Part shown: in pieces, positions 54,073-62,993 of the stretch | How positions within the stretch are numbered: the stretch's first letter is position 1 | Layout: each line of letters starts with the position of its first letter | Origin: Rs1 sp036960485 | GTDB taxonomy: Bacteria > Pseudomonadota > Gammaproteobacteria > Pseudomonadales > Balneatricaceae | Reading direction: 5' to 3' | NCBI GenBank assembly: GCA_036960485.1 | Contig: JBALXS010000016.1 | Span: 1 to 64,000, forward strand | DNA length: 64,000 bases | Notes under the pieces: generated by a model | Seen by the model: the letters and a program-made list of their open reading frames with translations, nothing else | Database searches by the model: none | Told to the model about the DNA's origin: nothing | Position numbers and translations under genes: made by a program

Positions 54073-54616
54073 TGATCACCTTCTTAGTTGGTTTCTGTTA
54101 CGTGGGTAAGCCTTTTTAGTACTATTTAAATAAATTGAAATTGAATTCGTCAATATCTAAAGCAGTATTGAAATTAAGTAAATCGAACAATTTATGATTA
54201 CATATAGAGAGAGGAGGAATACATACCCTTCAATCGTCTGCCTGTTGTTAGCAGTTTGAAATCAATTTAAGTGTAGTAATTACAATTAGTATAAAGCTGG
54301 TTTTAGGTTTAAAAAATAATATGCACTGATTGTGAAATATATGGATGAAGACAAAGCGATAAAACTAGCTTTATACCAAATATGACTGGTAGTGATGGTA
54401 TAAGTTCCTGATTTATAATTACACAAAAGATCAAAAGTAAGCAAGCACTTAAATATGGGCTATTGCAAATAGTACTAAAAAAAGAATGGTTTTTGTGACT
54501 GTCAATAGAGGGGGAGGGCATTAAAATGGCAAAAGTAAGGTTATAAAACCGATTCATGTCCAAATATTATTTAGCCCATGAATCGGTGTTACCGCGAAGA
54601 TTAGCGGCCTAAATAG
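54073..54616. other. Gene-free stretch between nhaB and prkA
   Basis: About 540 bases. The left part upstream of prkA must hold its promoter, which I could not place. The right end holds the nhaB terminator, annotated separately. No open frame of note or RNA gene was seen. Confidence 0.5.
54541..54587 (-). terminator. Intrinsic terminator after nhaB
   Basis: On the minus strand ACCGATTCATG and CATGAATCGGT form a perfect 11-bp stem with an 18-base loop (54548-54587), followed by TTTTATAA. It lies 30 bases past the nhaB stop. Confidence 0.85.
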
Positions 54617-56116
54617 TTACAAATTGTAGGTAACAGCTAGGAAGCCAATAACACTAAGTACAATAGTATAAGGCAGTGCCATAAGTACCATTTTACCGTA
54701 TGACAATCTGATTAGTGGAGCTAAAGCAGATGTTAACAAGAATAAAAAGGCAGCCTGGCCGTTAGGTGTCGCAACACTTGGTAAATTCGTACCGGTGTTG
54801 ATCGCAATAGCAAGTAATTCAAACTGTGCTCGATCTATAGTGCCATTTTTAAAGGCAGCAGCAACTTCATTGATATAAACAGTCGCAACAAAAACGTTAT
54901 CACTGATGGCTGATAGGAAACCATTGGCAATAAAGAACATCCCCGGTTGTACCTCTCTAGGCATAGTTAATACATAGTTAATAATTGGGCTAAATAAATG
55001 CTGCTCATGAATCACTGAAACAATGACGAAAAACACCACGAGTAAAGCAGTGAAAGGCAGTGCTTCTTCAAATGCTTTACCAATTTGGTGTTCTTCAACA
55101 ATACCGTTGAATGCTGTCAGCAAGATAATGACAGATAAACCAATTAAGCCTACCGCAGCCCAGTGAAATGCTAGTGCAAATACTAAGAAAAAAGCGACTA
55201 AAATTTGTACGCCTAATTTTACTTTATCTCTTTGGTCGCGTTTAGCTTCTTCTTTACGATTAAACTCTTCTAAAATTTCACGTACTGAATCTGGCAATAA
55301 AGTACCGTAATCAAGTATTTTGTATTTTTCTAATGCTATACAAGTTAGTAGGCCAGCAATTAACACTGGCATTGAAACAGGCGCCATTTTTACGAAGAAG
55401 GTAATAAAGTCCCAGCCCATTTTATCGGCAATAAGTAAGTTTTGTGGCTCGCCTACTATAGTACATACGCCGCCAAGTGCGGTACCAACAGCGCCGTGCA
55501 TAATCAAACTGCGTAAAAAAGATCTGAATTTTAGTAAGTCATCACGACGGTCAGCGTTAAGCACATTATCGTTAGTATGATCATGATTATCATGTTTACT
55601 ACCAGATGCGACTTTGTGATAAACAGAATAAAAACCAACACCGACACTAATAAGTACTGCTGTAACCGTTAATGCATCAAGAAAAGCAGAAAGGAACGCC
55701 GCAACAATAGAGAACAATAGCGACAAAGCTATTTTTGAGCGAACGGTAACAAGTAGCTTGGTAAACACCCATAACAGCATGGACTGCATGAAGTAGATAC
55801 CAGCAACCATGAACATCAGCAGTAATATAACTTCTAAGTTACTTTCTACTTCATGGTAGACAGTAGCAGGAGTTGCTAATTTGCATATAATGGCTTCTAT
55901 AGCAAGTAAACCACCGGGCTGTAACGGATAGCACTTGAGTGCCAAAGCTAAAGTGAAGATGAATTCAAAGATTAAAACCCAGCCCGCTACAGTTGGGCCA
56001 GCCATCCATAATAGAAATGGGTTGATAATCAAGAAAGCGATAATGGCCTGTTTGTACCAAACTGGCGAACTGCCTAAGAAGTTTTTAAAAATTGACTGAG
56101 GTATTGAGGTGGTCAT
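54617..56116 (-). CDS. nhaB: Na+/H+ antiporter NhaB
   Basis: This 499-residue inner-membrane protein resembles NhaB from end to end. It begins with FKNFLGSSPVWYKQAI, matching E. coli's NFLGQSPDWYK, and has about 10-12 spans. The central GTALGGVCTIVGEPQNLLIA and the late ISDNVFVATVYINE and AIAINTGTNLPSVATPNGQAAF are signatures. It expels sodium in exchange for protons, useful in salty water. The ATG at 56116 is preferred over a 19-codon extension. It is monocistronic, with a strong terminator. Confidence 0.97.
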   Translation of the reverse strand: MTTSIPQSIFKNFLGSSPVWYKQAIIAFLIINPFLLWMAGPTVAGWVLIFEFIFTLALALKCYPLQPGGLLAIEAIICKLATPATVYHEVESNLEVILLLMFMVAGIYFMQSMLLWVFTKLLVTVRSKIALSLLFSIVAAFLSAFLDALTVTAVLISVGVGFYSVYHKVASGSKHDNHDHTNDNVLNADRRDDLLKFRSFLRSLIMHGAVGTALGGVCTIVGEPQNLLIADKMGWDFITFFVKMAPVSMPVLIAGLLTCIALEKYKILDYGTLLPDSVREILEEFNRKEEAKRDQRDKVKLGVQILVAFFLVFALAFHWAAVGLIGLSVIILLTAFNGIVEEHQIGKAFEEALPFTALLVVFFVIVSVIHEQHLFSPIINYVLTMPREVQPGMFFIANGFLSAISDNVFVATVYINEVAAAFKNGTIDRAQFELLAIAINTGTNLPSVATPNGQAAFLFLLTSALAPLIRLSYGKMVLMALPYTIVLSVIGFLAVTYNL

Positions 56117-56526
56117 ATCAAATATGTCCTTAAAAGTGAGTAAAATTTTGTTGTTTGTGCAGCGAAGGTACATGCATTATCAATTCACTGACATTTTCCA
56201 TTCGTGTCAGCTTGCTAATAGCTGAATTTTAAGTTTAGATTTAGTTGTTTAAGCGTTTATATTTAGAATAATTTGATTCAGTAAAGGTTAGCGGCCAACC
56301 AGCAACAATATAAACTAAAGCGTGCTTTTATTGCTATTTATTATTCTATATCCACTATTTATTATTTCCAATATAGCAACGTATTAATTACTATATTTTT
56401 TATTTAAAATAATGATTTTAATGGTACTTTTTTGAGATTTTCAATATTATAGTGGTATTAAAAATGTAATTTAAGCCCTGATATCAATAAATTATTAGAT
56501 AATGAGTATATAGAAAAGAAAAATAA
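56117..56526. other. Intergenic region upstream of nhaB
   Basis: About 410 AT-rich bases between the SCP2 gene end and the nhaB start. It should hold the nhaB promoter, and no gene or terminator was recognised. Confidence 0.45.
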
Positions 56527-56892
56527 TTAACTGCTAAGCTTTTGGTTATCTCCTGTTCTTTTTTTGAATAGCTTACCAAGAGAAGTTGCAAGAATAACAT
56601 TGCCTTGTGCTTTTAAACTACCTTTCATAAAAGCGGACATTCCGTCAATTTCACCTAGCATTAAAGCGACAAAAGTATCCTCGTCCATGATTAAAGTAAT
56701 ATTTGGATCTTCGTGTTCTTGCATGACAATGGTGCATTTTTGATCGTTTATCTCAATATAAAAAGATAGTTGATTAGACAGTTTAAATTGAAACACCGCC
56801 TGCATATCTTTTGCTTGATCACTCTGAAATCTTGAAGGTAATTTAGCAATAATTTGTCCAGTTGTTATTTTTGTTGCCGGGTTATCAGACAT
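56527..56892 (-). CDS. SCP2 sterol-binding domain protein
   Basis: This 121-residue protein consists of a single SCP2 (sterol carrier protein 2-like) domain. The beta-sheet core (AVFQFKLSNQLSFYIEI) and DPNITLIMDEDTFVALMLGEIDGMSAFMKGSLKAQGNVILA are family patterns, the last part forming the lid over the lipid tunnel. SCP2 domains bind fatty acids, acyl-CoA or other lipids, so an acyl-carrier role is plausible but unproven. It is divergent from sohB. Its small size, without a fused enzyme domain, is usual for bacterial members. Confidence 0.9.
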   Translation of the reverse strand: MSDNPATKITTGQIIAKLPSRFQSDQAKDMQAVFQFKLSNQLSFYIEINDQKCTIVMQEHEDPNITLIMDEDTFVALMLGEIDGMSAFMKGSLKAQGNVILATSLGKLFKKRTGDNQKLSS

Positions 56893-56992
56893 TTGTTTTG
56901 AACCTGTCGAAATGCTTTAGAAAAAATTGTTTAATAAAGGATTTATGGTACATTAAAGCCTTGCTTGAGTAACGGAATTTTGGAGATTTAGA

Positions 56993-58180
56993 TTGGTTAA
57001 TTTTTTGTTTGAATATGGGATGTTTTTAGCTAAAGCTATAACGGTAATACTAACCGTATTTATAGTGCTAGTGGGCGTTTTGGTTATTAGTTCCAGAAGT
57101 AAGAAAGATAATTCGCAAGGTGAAATAAGCTTAGTTTCGCTTAATGATAGCTTTGAGGAAATGAAAGACGCCATAGAATCTGTGGTAATCGATGGTGAAG
57201 TTTATAAACAGCAAATGAAGGCATTGCACAAAAAAGAAAAGAAGGAAGCGAAAGAGAAAAAGAAACTGGCTAAAGTTGAAGCTAAACTTGCTGAAAAAGC
57301 TTTAAAAAATTCAGCGAATGAAAGTAAGCCGAACCAAGAAAACGTTGTGTTAACTTCAACCTCAGATTCAAATGCTTCCGTTAAGGATGAGCAGGAAGAT
57401 GGAGAGTTTGATGAAGAGCGCAAAAGAATTTTTGTGTTAGATTTTGATGGGGACATCCGCGCTTCAGAAGTTAGCTTACTGCGCGAAGAGATTTCAGCGG
57501 TGCTGTCTTTTGCATCACAAACTGATGAAGTGGTACTACGCTTAGATAGTTCAGGTGGAATGGTTCATACATATGGTCTAGCGGCCTCGCAGTTAGAGCG
57601 CATTAAATCAGCGAACATTAAATTAACCATTTGCGTTGATGAAGTTGCAGCATCTGGTGGCTATATGATGGCTTGTCTTGCTGATAAATTAATAGCAGCG
57701 CCGTTTGCAATACTAGGTTCTATTGGTGTGGTAGCACAATTACCAAACTTTAATCGCGTATTAAAGAAGCATGGTGTTGATTACGAAACATTTACCGCTG
57801 GGGAATATAAGCGAACAGTAACTATGTTTGGTGAAAATACCGAAAAAGGTAAAGAGAAGTTCATAGAGGAAATCCAAGATACACACCTGTTATTTAAAGA
57901 GTTTGTATCCGAGGCCCGCCCAAGCATTGATATAGATAAAATAGCGACGGGTGAAGTATGGTTTGGTAAGCGTGCTATTGAACATAATTTAGTAGATGAG
58001 CTAAACACCTCTGATGATCATCTGATGAATATTTGCCAGAGTGCAGATGTTTACCAAGTACGCTATGAAATGAAAAAAACATTTGGTGAAAAACTCAGTG
58101 ATTTAACGGTGAAAACAAGTAGTAATGTAGTGGGAGCTGTATTACATAAAATAACTAGATCTACAAATTTCCTACGTTAA
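56993..58180 (+). CDS. sohB: Periplasmic protease SohB
   Basis: This 395-residue S49 peptidase has an N-terminal membrane anchor (about residues 10-33). A very Lys-rich cytoplasmic or linker segment (HKKEKKEAKEKKKLAK, about 78-95) follows; it is longer than the E. coli linker. The S49 domain has Ser221 in DEVAASGGYMMAC and Lys273 in AGEYKRTVTMFG as catalytic pair. It is thought to help clear misfolded envelope proteins. The start is TTG at 56993, where GGAGATTTAGA precedes; E. coli SohB's start (SEYGLFLAK) aligns with FEYGMFLAK here. Confidence 0.94.
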   Translation: MVNFLFEYGMFLAKAITVILTVFIVLVGVLVISSRSKKDNSQGEISLVSLNDSFEEMKDAIESVVIDGEVYKQQMKALHKKEKKEAKEKKKLAKVEAKLAEKALKNSANESKPNQENVVLTSTSDSNASVKDEQEDGEFDEERKRIFVLDFDGDIRASEVSLLREEISAVLSFASQTDEVVLRLDSSGGMVHTYGLAASQLERIKSANIKLTICVDEVAASGGYMMACLADKLIAAPFAILGSIGVVAQLPNFNRVLKKHGVDYETFTAGEYKRTVTMFGENTEKGKEKFIEEIQDTHLLFKEFVSEARPSIDIDKIATGEVWFGKRAIEHNLVDELNTSDDHLMNICQSADVYQVRYEMKKTFGEKLSDLTVKTSSNVVGAVLHKITRSTNFLR

Positions 58181-58220
58181 CGTGTTAAAAACCATTAGCT
58201 TGTAGTATCTTTAGGGTTTT

Positions 58221-58233
58221 AAACAGGCGCTTG
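58221..58233. promoter_or_regulatory. Possible PsrA operator in front of psrA
   Basis: AAAC-aggc-GCTTG resembles the PsrA motif (G/C)AAAC-N2-4-GTTTG/C, with a mismatched half-site. It is 42 bases before the psrA ATG and would give autorepression, as known for Pseudomonas PsrA. The match is imperfect. Confidence 0.3.
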
Positions 58234-58274
58234 AATTGCCTCTTTACGATTTGCAATTTAAAAACGGTGGTTAA

Positions 58275-58934
58275 ATGGCTCAATCTAAGACAGCAAAGCA
58301 AATACTTGATGCAGCAGAAACACTTTTTGCAGAGCAAGGTTTTATTGAAACGACTATGCGCCAGATTACCAAAGAGGCGAACGTTAATCTGGCAGCCATT
58401 AACTACCATTTTGGTTCTAAGCAAGGTCTTATACAATCAGTCGCAGAGCATTTTTTGCGCCCGTTTTCTGAATACATAGAAAAGTCATTAGTGCAGCAAT
58501 CCGTGATCTTAGAAGATATATCTTTGAAAATGGAGGAATTGCTCGAAATGTTGATGCGTGCTCTATTACATGTAGATCAAGAGAATACATACGCGTTGCT
58601 TATGTTTACGCGTTTGTTAGAGCTTGCTTATATGAAAAATCAAGCAGATTTGCGGCAGTTTATCCTGGGGCGTTATGGCTCGAAGCTGAAGCCTTTTGTT
58701 GATTTAATGCGTACTCAAAGTGCCATGATGGAAGATGATGAGTTTTTCTGGCGCTTACATTTTGTGATGGGTTCGGTTATTTTTACGCTGTCGAATTATA
58801 CGATGCTGGCAGAAATCGAAAAAGATAAGTTTAATTCAGCGGCTGAAATTGAACGCATTTTACATAGAATGATCCCTGTATTAAGTGCTGGTATGCAGGC
58901 TCGTGGCGATAAGCTATATTTTAGCCGCATCTAA
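58275..58934 (+). CDS. psrA: TetR-family regulator PsrA
   Basis: This 219-residue TetR protein is very close in style to Pseudomonas PsrA: it opens MAQSKTAKQILDAAETLFAE, has the helix-turn-helix MRQITKEANVNLAAINYHFGSKQGLI at about 33-58, and ends AGMQARGD. PsrA senses long-chain fatty acids or their CoA esters and represses beta-oxidation genes and itself. It has nagZ directly downstream, as in Pseudomonas; lexA, the usual other neighbour, is absent. A role controlling the acyl-CoA cluster at 9628-16659 is possible, though I saw no clear operator there. Confidence 0.9.
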   Translation: MAQSKTAKQILDAAETLFAEQGFIETTMRQITKEANVNLAAINYHFGSKQGLIQSVAEHFLRPFSEYIEKSLVQQSVILEDISLKMEELLEMLMRALLHVDQENTYALLMFTRLLELAYMKNQADLRQFILGRYGSKLKPFVDLMRTQSAMMEDDEFFWRLHFVMGSVIFTLSNYTMLAEIEKDKFNSAAEIERILHRMIPVLSAGMQARGDKLYFSRI

Positions 58935-58974
58935 CTCTCTCCTATCAATACCTCTCTAGTTTTAAGGATTTCTC

Positions 58975-59997
58975 ATGCCATACGGACGACTAATGTTAGA
59001 TGTCGCAGGTTTAACCTTAACCGCGAATGAGCGCGAAGTTATTCAACAAAGTCATGTTGGTGGTTTAATACTATTCTCACGCAACTACAGCTCTCGAATA
59101 CAGTTAGCTGATTTAATCTACGATATACGCCAACAAAATTCAAAAATAGTGATCGCTGTTGACCAAGAAGGGGGAAGGGTGCAACGTTTTCGCGATGATT
59201 TTGTCACATTGCCCGCGATGTTTTCACTGCATTTATCCTACCGAAAAAGCCCTGAACTCGCTTTACAACAAGCAACAGAAATGGGTTGGTTAATGGCGAG
59301 TGAAATAACAGCGATGGATATTGATATTAGCTTTGCTCCTGTGCTTGATTTGCATTGGGCACATAGTCAGGTGATAGGAAATCGTTCTTTTGGCGCCTCT
59401 CATCTGCAAGTGAGTGCGTTAACGACGAGTTTTATTCAAGGAATGCACCAAGCTGGTATGAGATCCACAGGCAAACATTTTCCTGGGCACGGCTGGGCAA
59501 CTGCTGATTCACATCTACAAGCAGCGGTGGATGAGCGTAGTCTTGAGGCTATCAGGCAAGATGATTTACAACCATTTACAGCTTTGATCAAAGCGGGGCT
59601 AGATGCACTAATGCCTGCACATGTTATCTATTCACAAGTAGATCCTAATCCCGCTGGTTTTTCAGCTTTCTGGTTGCAAAATGTACTGCGCAATGAATTG
59701 CAATTTGAGGGCGTTATTTTTAGCGATGATTTAAGTATGGAAGCGGCTAGTTTTGCTCAAGATAGCGCTACTCAATTTTCAGATCGAGCCAAAGCAGCGC
59801 TTGAAGCAGGGTGTGATACAGCGCTAGTATGCAATAATCCAAAAGGTGCAATTGAAGTGCTAGATTACTTAAATAAGCAGCGAGTAGTAAAATCAGAACG
59901 TCTTGGACGGATGAGACGTAGTGCAGTGGCAAAGGATGCGCAACGATTTGAAAAAGCTGTTCATATAGCAAGCGATTTACAGTTACTTTGTCAATGA
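58975..59997 (+). CDS. nagZ: Beta-N-acetylhexosaminidase NagZ
   Basis: This 340-residue glycoside hydrolase family 3 enzyme removes GlcNAc from muropeptides in cell-wall recycling. The signature KHFPGHG lies at 167-173, with the family's catalytic Asp178-His180 dyad just after it (GHGWATADSHL). The nucleophile is Asp251 in FSDDLSMEAA. It is cytoplasmic, with no signal peptide. It begins 40 bases after psrA and is likely cotranscribed. In Pseudomonas it also links wall recycling to AmpR-controlled beta-lactamase; no ampR is nearby here. Confidence 0.96.
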   Translation: MPYGRLMLDVAGLTLTANEREVIQQSHVGGLILFSRNYSSRIQLADLIYDIRQQNSKIVIAVDQEGGRVQRFRDDFVTLPAMFSLHLSYRKSPELALQQATEMGWLMASEITAMDIDISFAPVLDLHWAHSQVIGNRSFGASHLQVSALTTSFIQGMHQAGMRSTGKHFPGHGWATADSHLQAAVDERSLEAIRQDDLQPFTALIKAGLDALMPAHVIYSQVDPNPAGFSAFWLQNVLRNELQFEGVIFSDDLSMEAASFAQDSATQFSDRAKAALEAGCDTALVCNNPKGAIEVLDYLNKQRVVKSERLGRMRRSAVAKDAQRFEKAVHIASDLQLLCQ

Positions 59998-60016
59998 TGT
60001 TAAAGAGGAGAATGCA

Positions 60017-61192
60017 GTGCAAGACGAGTTAAAGCAAGAAGTTTTAGATATAGAGAGATGGCTATCCGCTTATTTAGCACTAGGTTCAGAAGGGACTTGG
60101 TTGGTAGCTGTTTTTAGCATTATATTTTTAACACTGGTTTGTGCGTTTTTTGCGAGAATTTTCTTTAATAGATTAGAGTTACAGTTAGTAAAAACCAAAA
60201 ATCATTGGGATGATATATTACTGCACGCCATGCGCAGGCCAATTATCTTTATGATTTGGTTACTAGGTGGCTCATTAGCTATTTTTTCGGGTCATGTCGT
60301 GCTGAATGACCTGGGCAGTGATGCTAGTAATGTCTTACTAGATATTGCTCGCCCGTTACGTAAAGTAGGCATCATTTTACTGGTTGCTTGGTTTTTAATT
60401 CGCTTTATCAGTTTAGCTGAAATCAAGCTGATAGACCCAGCAGGAATTGATACTACTTTAGATCACACCACGATCAGTGCTTTTGGTAAACTGCTACGCC
60501 TTTCGATTATCATTACCGTATCTTTGGTGGTGTTACAAACTTTAGGGTATAGCGTTTCTGGCGTATTGGCTTTTGGTGGTATAGGGGGGATCGCCATCGG
60601 CTTTGCTGCAAAAGATCTGCTGGCGAACTTCTTTGGCGGTCTAATGATCTATATGGACAGGCCTTTCAAGGTTGGAGATTGGGTTCGCTCTCCAGATAAA
60701 AATATTGAAGGTGTAGTGGAAGATATCGGTTGGCGGTTAACACGCATCCGCACTTTTGAGCAAAGGCCTTTATATGTGCCAAACGCAACCTTTACGAGTA
60801 TTTCTGTTGAGAATCCTTCACGCATGAGTAATCGCAGAATTTACGAAACGATTGGTGTTCGCTACTCAGATATAGCAACGCTGAGTGCCATTTTGGCAGA
60901 TGTTCGAATTATGCTAAACGAGCATAAAGATATTGATTTAGAGCAAACGTTAATGGTCAATTTTAATAAAATGGCCGAATCATCTTTAGAATTTTTTATC
61001 TATACATTCACCAAGACCACCAACTGGGAGCGCTATCATCGCATAAAAGAGGATGTGCTGTTTAAAGTGGCAATTATTGTTGAGCAACACAATGCGCAGA
61101 TTGCTTTTCCAACCAATACCGTCATGCTAGAACTAAATGAGCCCGCTAAAGTGATGCAAGGCGAGTTCTTTAAAGATGATGCTATAAGGTAA
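60017..61192 (+). CDS. MscS-family mechanosensitive channel
   Basis: This 391-residue inner-membrane protein has about four spans and the MscS core. The pore-lining region is LAFGGIGGIAIGFAAKDLLANFFGGLMIYMDRPF at about residues 190-223, followed by a cytoplasmic vestibule (VGDWVRS...VEDIGWRLTRIRTF). The extra N-terminal spans resemble YbdG/YnaI rather than the shortest MscS. It would open under membrane tension on hypo-osmotic shock. The GTG at 60017 has GAGGAG upstream, 19 bases after nagZ, so it is probably in the same transcript. Confidence 0.92.
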   Translation: MQDELKQEVLDIERWLSAYLALGSEGTWLVAVFSIIFLTLVCAFFARIFFNRLELQLVKTKNHWDDILLHAMRRPIIFMIWLLGGSLAIFSGHVVLNDLGSDASNVLLDIARPLRKVGIILLVAWFLIRFISLAEIKLIDPAGIDTTLDHTTISAFGKLLRLSIIITVSLVVLQTLGYSVSGVLAFGGIGGIAIGFAAKDLLANFFGGLMIYMDRPFKVGDWVRSPDKNIEGVVEDIGWRLTRIRTFEQRPLYVPNATFTSISVENPSRMSNRRIYETIGVRYSDIATLSAILADVRIMLNEHKDIDLEQTLMVNFNKMAESSLEFFIYTFTKTTNWERYHRIKEDVLFKVAIIVEQHNAQIAFPTNTVMLELNEPAKVMQGEFFKDDAIR

Positions 61193-61373
61193 CAGTGTGT
61201 ATCAAGCTATGTAAAAAAAGTGATGAAAGGTTTTACATACTTAAATGGCGCAATAAAAACAGTAATTAAAAATACTATATTAGATACTAGTGACAAGATA
61301 AAGGATGCTGTAAGTCCGCTAATCAAAATGTCATTGATTAAAGTAAGATTATTAAGCAGAAGTAGAGGTTGTT

Positions 61374-62297
61374 ATGCCAATTAGAATTCCAGATTTACTC
61401 CCCGCGGTTGACTTGTTAAACGGTGAAAATGTTTTCGTGATGACCGAAACAAGAGCGGCGCATCAAGACGTTCGACCTCTTAAAGTGCTACTTCTTAACT
61501 TAATGCCCAAAAAGATCGAGACAGAAAATCAGCTAATTAGAATGTTGGCCAACAGCCCGCTACAGGTAGATTTTGAGCTGTTACGCATTGATAATACAGA
61601 AAGTAAAAACACCCCTATTGCACATCTTAATAGCTTTTATCGTGATTTTGCAGATATCAAAAATGATCATTATGATGGTTTAATTGTCACTGGCGCGCCT
61701 TTGGGTAAAGTGCCTTGGGAAGAAGTGCGTTATAAAGATGAAGTTGCTGAAATTATTCATTGGTCACAAGAGCATGTTACCTCAACAATGTTCCTATGTT
61801 GGGCAGTAGAGGCGGCTTTAAACTTGTTTTATGATTTGCCTAAAAAGTTACGAGATCAAAAGCTTTCGGGCATTTATCAGCATAAAACCAGTCATAAGCA
61901 CGAAACATTAACCCGCGGGTTTGATGATTACTTTAAAGCGCCGCACTCACGCTTTGCTGATTACCCAGTAAATGTTATTAAGAGCCATACAGATTTGCAT
62001 ATATTAGCCAGTTCAGAAGAAGCGGGTGTATATTTAATGGCGAGCAATGATCGCAAGAAAGTGTTTGTGACAGGTCATCCTGAATACGACGCAGAAACGT
62101 TGTCTCAAGAATATTGGCGTGATCTTGAAGTAGATAGCGAAACTCAAATCCCCAGTGGTTACTTTGCGGATGACGATCCAAATAGCAAGCCTTGCAGCAC
62201 GTGGCGCTCCCATGCCAGTTTACTATTTGGTAATTGGTTGAATTATTACGTATATCAAATTACGCCTTATGATTTAGACGGCGAAGAGGAGTCTTAA
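61374..62297 (+). CDS. metA: Homoserine O-acyltransferase (MetA)
   Basis: This 307-residue enzyme activates homoserine in methionine synthesis. It begins MPIRIPDLLPAVDLLNGENVF, has the conserved nucleophile Cys142 in TMFLCWAVEAA, and the acid/base pair His235-Glu237 in FVTGHPEYDAETL. It would donate succinyl (or acetyl) from CoA to homoserine. Succinyl is usual in gammaproteobacteria, although residue 111 (Gly or Glu) decides; here APLGKVPWEEV has Gly at 111, which fits succinyl use. AGAGGT precedes the ATG. No MetJ box was recognised in the 180 upstream bases. It is followed by a HAD gene. Confidence 0.95.
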   Translation: MPIRIPDLLPAVDLLNGENVFVMTETRAAHQDVRPLKVLLLNLMPKKIETENQLIRMLANSPLQVDFELLRIDNTESKNTPIAHLNSFYRDFADIKNDHYDGLIVTGAPLGKVPWEEVRYKDEVAEIIHWSQEHVTSTMFLCWAVEAALNLFYDLPKKLRDQKLSGIYQHKTSHKHETLTRGFDDYFKAPHSRFADYPVNVIKSHTDLHILASSEEAGVYLMASNDRKKVFVTGHPEYDAETLSQEYWRDLEVDSETQIPSGYFADDDPNSKPCSTWRSHASLLFGNWLNYYVYQITPYDLDGEEES

Positions 62298-62348
62298 ACG
62301 ATTCCTCTGTAGTTGAATTTAGGGAGGCATACAAAAGGATTTTACTTG

Positions 62349-62954
62349 ATGAATATTATTTTTGATCTTGGTGGTGTTGTTTTTGATTGGGTACCAGATG
62401 CTTTCATTGAATCTGTTTACGATAATCCAGTAGTACGAGAGCTTGTAAAAAAAGAACTACTGCAGCATTCCGATTGGGTTGAGCTTGATCGAGGAACTTT
62501 AGATAAAAGCAGCGCTATAAAGCGCTGTGCGCAACGCAGCGGCTTATTTGAATCGCAAGTTGCGCCTTTGCTGGATGCGCTGCCAGATGCATTGTTACCA
62601 AAGCTTGATACTGTAAAGCTGATAGAAGATTTAGCACACATGGGTCATCACCTATATGTGTTATCAAATATGCATAGCGCTGCCAAAGAGCATTTGTTAC
62701 ATCATTATGATTTTTGGCATCATTTTAAAGGCAAAGTATTTTCGTGTGATATTCAGCAAGTTAAGCCAGATGCTATTATCTTTGAACACATTCTAGCCAC
62801 TTATAAACTTGACCCACAGCAATCTATCTTCATTGATGATATGTATGAAAATGTAGAGGCTGCTGCTAGGTTTGGTATTACGCCACTGCTATTTAAATCT
62901 CCTGCCCAATGCAAAGAAGAGCTAGTAAAGCTTAATTGCCTGCTTCTACATTGA
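62349..62954 (+). CDS. HAD-superfamily hydrolase
   Basis: This 201-residue protein has the HAD core. Motif I IIFDLGGVVFDW lies at residues 3-14 with the nucleophile Asp6. Motif II is the VLSNMHSAAKEHLL region, motif III the basic QVKPDA, and the DD of motif IV lies in SIFIDDMYENVEAA. It resembles the YihX/2-haloacid-dehalogenase-like group of sugar or nucleotide phosphatases. The substrate is unknown. The ATG at 62349 has AAGGA upstream, preferred over a 12-codon extension. It follows metA by 51 bases and precedes an SDR gene; the link to methionine metabolism is not evident. Confidence 0.9.
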   Translation: MNIIFDLGGVVFDWVPDAFIESVYDNPVVRELVKKELLQHSDWVELDRGTLDKSSAIKRCAQRSGLFESQVAPLLDALPDALLPKLDTVKLIEDLAHMGHHLYVLSNMHSAAKEHLLHHYDFWHHFKGKVFSCDIQQVKPDAIIFEHILATYKLDPQQSIFIDDMYENVEAAARFGITPLLFKSPAQCKEELVKLNCLLLH

Positions 62955-62993
62955 AAGGCGTTTAGCCTAACTAAATTCAACCAAGAGACATAC

